DNA of 64,000 nucleotides from Siphonodentalium dalli. Its lineage: Eukaryota > Mollusca > Scaphopoda > Gadilida > Siphonodentaliidae. This document shows positions 56,195 through 64,000 of this stretch, piece by piece (the stretch's first letter is position 1; each line of letters opens with the position of its first letter). The notes under the pieces were generated by a model, which did no database searches, had not been told where the DNA came from, and worked only from the letters and a program-made list of their open reading frames with translations. The stretch spans positions 72,021,980 through 72,085,979 of the forward strand of contig CP136063.1 of assembly GCA_032622095.1 (NCBI GenBank), written 5' to 3'. The translations under genes were made by a program, and so were the position numbers.

Positions 56195-56199
56195 AATCT

Positions 56200-56776
56200 G
56201 GGGGTTAAAAAATTAAGTAGTTTACTATTTTATATTCATTTTAGTCTAAATAATTAATTTTGAGAAAACAAATTACATCTCATTTAACAAATCTGCTAAT
56301 TCCACCCCTCAACCCATGGGGACATCCCTGCAAGAATAGGACATCTGTGATTTATTTGGATGCTTGTCTACATTTGCCTAACAATATTTCCTTAACCTTG
56401 AGAGCCAGTGCATTCTCTTAGGTGAGGCTACCTATGGGACACTCACATATATATAAGACAATGCACTGGCATGATACTAGTACCTTGTTATAAAAATAAT
56501 AAATATTGGACAAATATTAAAACTAGGAGCTAATTTCTCTTGATCAATGGTCTATTATTTTATATTCATTTTATTTTAGTATACGTAATTGGTTTTGGAA
56601 AATAAATTACATCTCAATGAACAAATCTGAGAAATTTGCCCCCTCCCCAAACATATGTGGGGACATCCCTGCGAGAATAGGACATGTCTGATTTATTTGG
56701 ATGTCTGACAAAATTGGCCTAATAATATTTCCTTGATCCCCAGTGTATTCTCTTATATATAGGAGAATACACTGGT
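56200..56776. repeat. Tandem duplication carrying family A-like hairpins
   Basis: Copy 1 (about 56220-56470) and copy 2 (about 56550-56776) share TATTTTATATTCATTTTA, AATTACATCTCA..GAACAAAT, GGGGACATCCCTGC.AGAATAGGACAT, TGATTTATTTGGATG and AATATTTCCTT.A. They end in hairpins with CCAGTG(C/T)ATTCTCTTA arms: 56404-56470 full, 56739-56776 with the loop deleted. The hairpin is diverged from family A. Confidence 0.8.
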
Positions 56777-57179
56777 GCAGGGTCTTGTTGCTGTACCAGC
56801 ATAGCTCTGGTAATGAAATGGTTAATACTAATACTATTATAAAATGTGTAAACTGTCAAACAGTTAAGAGTTGTATTTGAGATTGCTGTAAACACATAGG
56901 ATTAAACTTCATTCACACACCTCATTCTCTCCCAGCCTGATAAATGTGGATATTGAGATAAAAGTTAATTACTTTATAATGACTGGACACACAGCTGTGA
57001 GCACTGTGAAAAATAAGGCTGGTCAGCTCCTGGCATGTCATATAACTAAAGTGTAAGGCTTTTAATGGTGTGAACCTTGCAAGGATCTGGTGTGGGGTGG
57101 CAGGGACATTCAGTGGTGGAGGTGGGGGAGGTGGGGGGTTGAGGGGGCAAGGATTTAAAACATGGATTTAAATACAAAA
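56777..57179. other. No gene seen; G-rich run
   Basis: GGTGG/GGGGG-rich sequence at 57110-57150; nothing else noticed. Confidence 0.4.
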
Positions 57180-57960
57180 AACATCAAAGAGTTATGTCCC
57201 TGGGCCCTGGCTCTGCCCCTATTTGACCCAGTGACCCCATTTGAACAAATCTGAACCCCAGTCACACAAGGACTCTCCATACCAAATGTAAGCTAAATCG
57301 GTCAAATGGTTCAAAAGAAGAAGTCATTCTAAGAATTACTATGGAGGAATAGAGTTATGGCCCTGGTTTCTCAACTAATCAACCTGGTTACCTCATTTTA
57401 ACAAATCTGAATTTGAGTCAACTAGGGAACATCCACACCAAATATGAATCCATACAGCCTTATAGTTCAGTAAAAGAAGTCGTTCTAAGAATTACTATGG
57501 AGGAATAGAGTTATGGCCCTGGCTTCACAACTATTTGACCCAGTGACCTCATTTGAACAAACCAGAATGAGAGTCACCTAGGGAACATTTACACCAAATA
57601 TGAACCAATTCGGTATGATGGTTTCAGAGGAGAAGATGTTTTTAAAAAAGTTGACGGACGGACGGACGGACAGACGGACGGACGGACGCACGGACGGACG
57701 ACGGACGAGGAGTGGTGACTATAGCTCCACTGGAGACTTCGTCTCAGGTGAGCTAAAAAGTCTGACAGACGCCATAATCGCAGGTGCTCAGGTTCCCATG
57801 GTGGTTGATGTCTCTGCCAAGTTTCACGGAAATTGATAAAAAAAAACGACTGTCTGAGAAAAACTCCGGACAAATTTGTGTCCACACACGAACGATGGAC
57901 GAGCTGATTTCACTATACCACCCCAACATTGTTGCCGGGGGTATAATGAGCACAATGTAT
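57180..57960 (+). repeat. Dispersed repeat with internal tandem units and GACGGACGG tail
   Basis: Three units of about 150 bases each carry GAGTTATG.CCCTGG, a TTTGACCCAGTGAC..CATTT segment, GAACAAA.C.GAA and CACACCAAATATGAA. AAGAATTACTATGGAGGAAT starts two of them (57332 and 57489). The array ends in GACGGACGGACGG... (57652-57708) and TAGCTCCACTGGAGACTTC, TCAGGTGAGCTAAAAA. A further CATGGTGGTTGATGTC... piece follows to 57960. This supports a molluscan genome. Confidence 0.82.
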
Positions 57961-58332
57961 TGAATACCATTAGCATCACAGTTCTCAGCAATGTTATGGT
58001 TATAATATTTGTGAGTTCATTAGAATGAACATAGCGATTAATTTCAGTGTTATGAATAGCCAAATATATACAAACTATATAAAAGTAGGAATGTATGATG
58101 GACCGCCGGTGGTTCCTAAATAAAGGAATCGAATCGGAAATTAAAAGTTTCATCAAACTACCAGATAGTGGTTTATAACAATTACAATGGACTATAGTTT
58201 TGTGTATAATGCAAAGTAAATCGTGCATATAAAAAAAATGCATGCAACGTCTCGGTCAGGGCATGATAATTGATATTTCAACTTAGATTCAACGTACAGC
58301 ATGTATCAACATTCAGTGTTAGGTTTCCCGCA
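57961..58332. other. No gene seen
   Basis: The minus frame 58243-57824 is open for 139 codons but overlaps repeat sequence and has no domain. Confidence 0.4.
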
Positions 58333-58778
58333 TTAAAGGTACTCAATCCGAATTAGCGCTCACGAATTACAATATCATTGGCTTCGGGGGTACAAAATAT
58401 TTAACTTGAGTCGAGGAACCCACCCATCAAGGTACAGTAGGAGTAATCAGATATCGATATTTTAAATCTAGTATTTTAATTATAAGTGGCCCAGTAAACT
58501 GTCGGCGAGAAGAACTTATCTGACAAGATAGCGGATGAAGATCGATAACTCTCAAATCGAGTGGCTTTTTGTGTCAGATATTTGATAACCAATACAATTT
58601 TGTTGAAAAAAACTTTGATAAATAACAGGTTTTGGGCAATTTTATAGTTGACTGTGGTTCTAAAGCATTGTTTTGGGCAATTAATCTTTTCTGATAACTG
58701 AAATGACATTTTAAAAAATGGTGTTGTTGTTGGAATCTGATGATATTGGGACCGTCGAATCGGATTGAGTACCTTTAA
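58333..58778 (+). mobile_element. TTAA-type MITE, family E, copy 2
   Basis: Left end TTAAAGGTACTCAATCCGAA and right end TCGGATTGAGTACCTTTAA are perfect complements over 19 bases, each with TTAA. The interior shares TTGGCTTCGGGGGTACAAAA, TTGAGTCGAGGAACCCA and GATAACTCTCAAATCGAGTG with the other copies. 446 bp, no coding capacity. Short CAACATTAGGTTT-like direct repeats flank it (58311 and 58805). Confidence 0.88.
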
Positions 58779-58891
58779 TTCAACATTAGATAACATCTCG
58801 ATATTCAACATTAGGTTTCCAACTTTATTTCAACATTGATTCATTGTTGAACGATTGTCCATTCGTTTTCACTACTTTCCCTATGTTTTTT

Positions 58892-60036
58892 ACCACACGT
58901 TTTATGGTTTATGCCAGCATGACAAAGTGGGTGTCAGACTTAATAACTTCAAACTGCGTGCGTAGCACCACACCGGCCCCCGGACTAGCAGGAAAATACT
59001 AGTAGGAAGGGTCGACTGGTTACCGAGAGTTACCCCTCGGCTATCTACAAGTCAACAAAGGATACAGTAAAGTGCCGAAAAATAATAACAGTTTAGGAAG
59101 CCATATAATCAAGCGCTAGCAACTGATGACACTCTCCGGTGTCATCTCGATCTTTCCAAAATGTGGGAACCTTTTTTAACTGTTCAAAATTGTCTATTTT
59201 TGGCTATTTAACTTTACTTTGGTATGTACGTTCCAAATCTCTTTTCCAAATTTCTGTAAACCGCTCCTGGATCATGCATCACAATTTGTTTTATCACGAT
59301 GGATGAGGAAATCTGTACCTGCATGTACAAATTGGGCAACAGAACCATAAACATCCTCTTATCTTTAATATGTCTTACTGCTACGTTCCTTTTCCATCGT
59401 GATGTGCATACACCTATTTTACACACATACCACGTGAAAAATTACATGTATGACGCCATAATGATCAGCCGTTTTACTATACTGTATCCTTTGTTGACTT
59501 GTAGATAGCCGAGGGGTCACTCTCGGTTACCAGTCGACCCTTCATACTAGTATTTTCCTGCTAGTCCGGAGGGCCGGTGTGGTGCACCCAGTTTGAAGTT
59601 ACTAGGTCTAACATCCACTTTGCCATGCTGGTATAACCCTTTACCCAACAAACCGGCCAAAACCGGCCAAATAAAGCTTCAACAGCCTAAAATATCTTCG
59701 GTCTGTCTCAATAGAACCATACAAATATGGATATCATTGGAACCGGCTCCTTGACCACATTGTGATAGTTACAGTATGCCCTGTGCCAATGCATTCTCTT
59801 ATATATGCGAGTCGACCATAGGTCGCCTCGCATATATAAGAGAATGCATTGGCCTAAAAAAAAATCTTTTTTTACCATTTTTTCTTACATTCTTTAACAA
59901 TTTTATAATTTTTAATGTGTTAGGCCAATGCATTCTCTTATATATGCGAGGCGACCTATGGTCGACTCGCATATATAAGAGAATGCATTGGCACAGGGCC
60001 CTTCTGTTGGGTAAAGGGTTAAACCATAAAAGAACG
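58892..60036. mobile_element. Long-inverted-repeat element interrupted by a family A MITE
   Basis: Arms of about 170 bases: left 58892-59075 (ACGTTTTATGGTTTATGCCA, GCATGACAAAGTGG, CTGGTTACCGAGAG, CAAGTCAACAAAGGATACAG) and right 59475-59634 in reverse complement. The right arm is cut at GGTATAA by the family A element and resumes after it at 60020 with ACCATAAAAGAACG, the complement of the left tip. The 400-bp core has no recognised protein. Without the insert the element is about 755 bp. Confidence 0.8.
59633..60022 (+). mobile_element. TTAA-type MITE, family A, copy 3 (nested)
   Basis: Ends CCCTTTACCCAACA and TGTTGGGTAAAGGG. The right flank is TTAA; the left flank is ATAA, one change from it. 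The internal layout is as in the 30218 copy, with two GCCAATGCATTCTCTTATAT hairpins (59785-59855 and 59922-59993). It sits inside the right arm of a long-inverted-repeat element, so it arrived later. Confidence 0.9.
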
Positions 60037-60139
60037 TTAGCAGATGGATTATGTTTTTATCATACGAATGATGGTGATTGTAAGTATTGTACATGTTCCT
60101 TTTTCCTAGTAAGCTGAAGATTAACTTACAAAATTTGTA

Positions 60140-60282
60140 TTAACCCTTTCAGTGCCAAGTCCGATTTTTATGGAAAGAGCTCTTTCCATCAATGTTTCAC
60201 ATTATTATAAACAATACATTTAAAAAATGATCAAGGAAATATGGGTTGATACAAAAATCGGACTTGGCACTGAAATGGTTAA
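60140..60282. mobile_element. TTAA-type MITE, family F
   Basis: TTAACCCTTTCAGTGCCAAG / CTTGGCACTGAAATGGTTAA. The 33-base inverted ends, with TTAA on both sides, continue through TCCGATTTTT and AAAAATCGGA. Only 143 bp. It begins CCCTTT like family A, and probably uses the same type of transposase. Confidence 0.85.
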
Positions 60283-60351
60283 TATGGTGTCAAATCGGAC
60301 AGGATGTGCTCATTCGAACTTGGAAAAATTGTGTCCATATAATTTAGTGTA

Positions 60352-61820
60352 AACCAGGGGGGGGGACCAAATTTTATTACGAGACGTGAGGTGGGGGTGG
60401 GTACCCGAGGCTGGAAACAGTTTTTGCCCACTTTTTTTGCATTTTTTTTTCATTGACATATTTTCAACTGTTTTAAACATATTTGTTTATATGTTGTGGC
60501 TTGTTGCATTATGAGAAACACTAATACATTCAATATTGTTATAATTACTCCCATAAGTTGATATAAAATGGAAAAATAGTGAATATTGAGGGGGTGGGTC
60601 CCAAAATTTTCATTGATTTATTTTGCGCGCAAATTTTTTTTATAGTGTCTATTTCAGCTTGCTTGGCAGTTTTTATATTTAAAATTGTCTAGTTCAGGGT
60701 GTAGTTCAATAAAAAAAAATACTTCAGATAGCTCTAGGGTAGGGTGAACTTAATGCAGTCTGACACTATCAGCTAACAACTCATGACATAATATTACAAT
60801 AATTCTTATACTTCATGACAGTCTCTTTACTCATACAGTTAGTTGATGCATGAGTGTAATGAATGAAATAAGTATTTGTATCAGTGTTTGTATACTAAAA
60901 TTGATTATTCTCATAATGTATCAGAATAATGTATAGTTAATAATATATAGTAGACACAGGAAGACATATAATAGTAAATCAAGAGAACAGCAGGTATACT
61001 GAAAACAGAGGATCAAATTGGAATTATCGTCCCTACACCAACACAATGACGTTACGCTTACTGTGACCTCGTCTCCACGGTCCCATGTCACTAAAGTGCA
61101 CATCCGTGTATATGGATTTGACACTAAATTAACCATCCCGCGTTCAAACTCAAAGGGTTAAACATTATTTTAGGCCTAGTCCTAAGTCGTAATGCGAGGT
61201 CGGGTCGGTGGTCATGCAGGCATACATAAAAGCTAATTCGTAAACTGGTTCATATGCACATTTTCCTTTATGGTATCACTATAGGCTCTAGGCCTACTAG
61301 TTGATGCCGGTTGATGTCTGAAAAAAAAGATAAATTTAATTTTGTGTAAATTTTCATTCTATTATAGGCCCTAACACTGGCCCTAGTTATTTTTTGTTGT
61401 CATTCCAGGGGATTCAACATATTTTTCATCTACTCACATAGATGAATAGGCTGGGTTATAAATTTGCCAATATAATCACATCATATTCTACCTTTGTTGA
61501 TTGCTTAGAGTTCAATTTAGTTGAGATTATCGCTGATTACTGCTGATTATCGCATAATTATCAGCCAAGAAAATATTTGTCTTGCACATGTTTGTAAACA
61601 GGAAGTAACATTTAATTTGGTCTTTCAAAGAAGGGACCAATATAGAGCGGTTGGTCGTTTTTACAGAGGGGACCAACATAAAGCTTTGGGGTTTTGGGGT
61701 GGTGTCTAAAATTTTATGAAAAAAAAATGCAAGAAAAGGTGGGTGGGTGTAAAAAAAATGGCAATGTAAAAAAAACACCCCCACGTCTCGCAACTTTTTA
61801 CCCCCCCCCCCCCCCCCCAC
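60352..61820. repeat. Possible 1.5-kb element with G/C-tract inverted ends
   Basis: GGGGGGGG...TACGAGACGTGAGGTGGGGG at 60355-60400 is matched in reverse by CCCCCACGTCTCGCAACTTTTT and the poly-C run at 61778-61820. Further in, TTTTTTTGCATTTTTTTTTCAT and ATGAAAAAAAAATGCAAGAAAA also pair. The centre has no recognisable gene; a minus frame at 61136-60921 lacks a domain. Simple-sequence content makes part of the match weak. Confidence 0.5.
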
Positions 61821-61998
61821 CCCTGTGTAAACATATATATTTTGTATTGTTATTTATTTGTGCATTGTTTATTGATTAAGTAAGACAGAATTACATAATT
61901 ATGGCATAATTTATTTATGATTAAGTATAACTGATTTATACATAAGTATATCCATGGCCCTATATAAAAATTCATTCTGGCTGTCGATATATAAAATC
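61821..61998. other. 3' flank of the receptor exon
   Basis: AT-rich. On the minus strand this follows the receptor stop codon and would be 3' UTR or beyond; only the AATAAA overlapping the stop is a visible poly-A signal. Confidence 0.4.
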
Positions 61999-62004
61999 TT
62001 TATT
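61999..62004 (-). terminator. AATAAA poly-A signal overlapping the receptor stop
   Basis: Minus-strand AATAAA at 61999-62004 overlaps the TAA stop at 62000-62002. If used, the 3' UTR is only about 15-30 bases long. A longer UTR with another signal downstream is equally possible. Confidence 0.35.
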
Positions 62005-62375
62005 TTTCATGAGGTTCTGGCGTCAAAACTGAGGGGTTCATTTCTTGGTCAGTGCCAAGTTCGGGTAAGCTGGTTGTCATATATGTTATATTTGTGGTCA
62101 TATCAGTTCCAGATTGTGTATTATCATCGGCATTTATGTTAGCGCCGTCGGCCGAGCAAGGCGTCCTAATGTTTCGCTTCAACGCGATTTCCAGAATCAT
62201 ACAAATGCTTGCGACTGTGGCTGCTCCAGCGAATATTAGAAACGGTCCGGCTAGACTGTCCATCCCTAACGTAGTGGCGTCTCTCGTTGTTTCGGCCTTG
62301 AGGCAACCCTCAGAGGAAGGCATCCATTTTTTCAACCAAACTTTAATCAAGCCAGCCTCTTGCATCGACATTATG
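62000..62375 (-). CDS. Last exon of an ionotropic glutamate receptor
   Basis: A classic acceptor on the minus strand (TTTTATTTTTTCCAG) ends at 62376; the exon then runs 376 bases to TAA at 62000-62002. The protein begins IMSMQEAGLIKVWLKKWMPS, the end of the ligand-binding S2 lobe, where receptors have a 'G....W..KW' segment. Next comes GCLKAETTRDATTLGMDSLA, which includes the conserved S2 cysteine and the 'L....L.G.F' run into the last helix. The fourth transmembrane helix follows: LAGPFLIFAGAATVASICMI, then LEIAL. The short cytoplasmic tail (about 60 residues) is Thr/Asn-rich and ends PEPHEK. In these receptors glutamate or a related ligand opens a cation channel in the plasma membrane. The subfamily is not fixed; earlier exons lie beyond 64000. 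A family D MITE sits in the preceding intron. Confidence 0.85.
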
Positions 62376-62437
62376 CTGGAAAAAATAAAACAGTGGTATA
62401 TACACCACATTGGATCATGCCATGAATCTCTACTCTA

Positions 62438-62562
62438 GGCTAACGCTCGTAGAGATCATATTCCACCAGTACACAACCTAGGGAACTTTTTGAAGTTTTG
62501 ACAGGGAACCTTATAAAATCGAAAAAAAGAAAGAAATATATCTCTTTGTTATTATCTGTTTC
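62438..62562. other. Receptor intron
   Basis: Intronic sequence of the minus-strand receptor gene, up to the MITE that starts at 62563. No feature seen. Confidence 0.4.
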
Positions 62563-63153
62563 TTAAAGGGGTACTGTACGCCAAATGTTGTTGTTGGTTT
62601 CTATAGTCTCCGAGTCTGAGAATAAGGTAACACTTTTTTCATTATTTGAAAGTCTGTTGAGTACGAAGTAGTGTTACGGATGACAAATTTACCGGAATGC
62701 AAAAATACAAATTGTCGTTGTCGAGTAATTTTTGTACAGTTTTCAACCAAATGAATCAAATAAAAGTTATATTATAGGCATACTAGTCCCATATAATCAT
62801 TTAAGTTATTGTATCGTCGCTAGTCAGTGAGTGGCTTGAGTGTTCTCCCCGTATCATCATAATATTTTAAGCGATCGTGTGTGCGATCGGTTTAACAAGC
62901 CAGTATCCCTCATTTACTTTATTTGATTACGCAAATTCGTAATTTAATTGACGCCATTTTATGGCTCCAGTCATAAATTCAATTTATATCAAATTATTAA
63001 CTTTTAAATTATTAAATTTTAAGATAGCCTATTAACCTGAGCGTTTACAGAATACATCTTCGACTCAAATTACTTATGTTTCTATATATTATCGATATTA
63101 GATCGTTGTTGTCACCGGAAATTTAATGAAAATGGCGTACAGTACCCCTTTAA
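62563..63153 (+). mobile_element. TTAA-type MITE, family D, copy 2, intronic
   Basis: Perfect 20-base ends: TTAAAGGGGTACTGTACGCC and GGCGTACAGTACCCCTTTAA. 591 bp. The interior matches the inverted copy at 23428-24074: CAAATGTTGTTGTTGGT, TTGTCGTTGTCGAGTAATTT, GAGTGGCTTG, TTATGGCTCCAGTCATAAAT, GTTTACAGAATACATCTTCG, TATTATCGATATTAGATCG. It lies in the intron before the last receptor exon, in antisense orientation to copy 1. Confidence 0.9.
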
Positions 63154-64000
63154 TAATATACTTCACTGTAATTGAAAGTCCAAACTCAAAATTTCACGTT
63201 TTAAGTGAATTTGTGAGCGATTTTGCTTTGCGTTTCTTACAATTATGGAATTTCTCCTGGGTAATAAATTGAATGTTTGTTATAATGGCTGACAAAAGTC
63301 ACAGAAAAGCATGCAATTTCGAGCTGGACATTCACCTACAGTGAAGTACATTATTAACGTATATACAGATAATAATTAAGAAATATATTTCCCGTGTTAT
63401 TTTTTCTACTGTATAAAGTTCCTAGTCAAAACTTCAAAAAGATCCAAGGTTTTGTACTGGTGGAATATGATATCTACGGGCCATTAGCCAGAGTAGAAAT
63501 TCATGGCATGATCTAACATCACATATATAATGAAACAGCTACAAAACATACAAGCAAATATGTACATTAGTATAATCTATTTAAGGCCACATGGCATATT
63601 TGATCCTCGAATTATGCCTATAATGTTCGATTGTCACAATATGGCGCGGTTCCGGTGACTAAAACAAGTCGACAAATACGTGAAATACATTTACAAGGAC
63701 TTTAAATGAAAAAGAAATACCTATTCTAGTACTAGAACTTTTCTAAATCGGATTCCGATTATTCGGTATCATGAACAAACAAAGGACGTTAGTAGTTAGC
63801 CATTAAAAATTCCTGAAATTGCAACAATAAAAAGCGGGCTAGCATCACTAAATTCACCAACTGGGGACCTCATTCTGCTTAGGCCTCATCTTAATTCAAT
63901 CGAAAGTTTATTTATTATCAAATTTCTATAGAAACTTCTTCACATAGATTCTATTTCTTTTTTAGTTTAGTTTCTCTATATCCCCAAATTGGCAGACGAC
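63154..64000. other. Probable receptor intron; palindrome arms at the window edge
   Basis: No exon of the receptor was recognised on the minus strand here. CACCAACTGGGGACCT (63858) and CCCCAAATTGG (63983) resemble the core arms of the palindrome at 40569-40722, but with a 110-base gap between them. Confidence 0.4.

Noticed and set aside
60355-60430. Homopolymer G/C tracts as functional G-quadruplex promoter
   Set aside because: Several unrelated poly-G/C runs occur across the window without nearby genes; nothing ties this one to transcription.
62052-62438. Plus-strand 128-codon frame over the receptor exon
   Set aside because: It is the shadow of the minus-strand receptor exon, which has a matching family and splice acceptor.
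1-64000. CRISPR array, rRNA, tRNA genes or bacterial operons
   Set aside because: The regular 12-base repeats have no spacers, no tRNA cloverleaf or rRNA core was recognised, and gene layout is eukaryotic.

Overview
This is eukaryotic, AT-rich, repeat-dominated DNA, most likely from a marine invertebrate. A mollusc, perhaps a bivalve, is my best guess. The guess rests on several non-LTR retrotransposon families, many palindromic MITEs, and dispersed repeats that end in a GACGGACGG microsatellite followed by a CTCAGGTGAGC-type tail, which I recall from bivalve genomes. Nothing looks bacterial or viral: there are no operons, and coding signal comes as isolated exons with splice sites. Most open frames in the window are chance.

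Host coding signal is sparse. The best gene piece is the last exon of an ionotropic glutamate receptor on the minus strand (62000-62375), with a splice acceptor, the fourth membrane helix and a stop. A decayed C2H2 zinc-finger exon lies at 24111-24570. It follows a good acceptor and fits in phase with a 29-base candidate first exon at 22511-22539 (ATG inside a YY1-like motif, then a GTAAGT donor). Two tandem paralogous genes of unknown function on the minus strand (34872-34066 and 33862-32993) form a GC-richer island. They encode a short conserved N-terminal domain, a lysine-rich block and an acidic tail. Weaker exon-like pieces are at 43819-43902 and 32592-32900.

The rest is mobile DNA. A nearly complete but broken LINE lies at about 6324-9690: endonuclease with a 2A-like DVHSNPGP motif, reverse transcriptase, and a C-terminal Cys/His motif. 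Other LINE pieces are at 4290-4825 (-), 14539-14601 (+), 16975-17231 (-), 25126-25524 (+), 37719-38826 (+) and 40860-41107 (-). At least four families of TTAA-flanked inverted-repeat elements are present: A at 2962, 30218 and 59633; D at 23428 and 62563; E at 30837, 53511 and 58333; F at 60140. Near-perfect fold-back palindromes and two inverted segmental repeat pairs (502-815 with 49672-49980; 22474-22992 with 27493-28013) add to these. Several elements are nested: a LINE tail inside a fold-back element at 25001-25675, and an A element inside a long-inverted-repeat element near 59633.

The most unusual object is a 2.1 kb array at 14840-16974 of about 178 twelve-base units, kept in one frame throughout. 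On the minus strand it runs out of a LINE reverse transcriptase fragment (...KATGRN) and ends in NRILK, the residues expected next in that protein. It therefore appears to be a minisatellite born by in-frame expansion of four RT codons, later organised into a 240-bp higher-order repeat.
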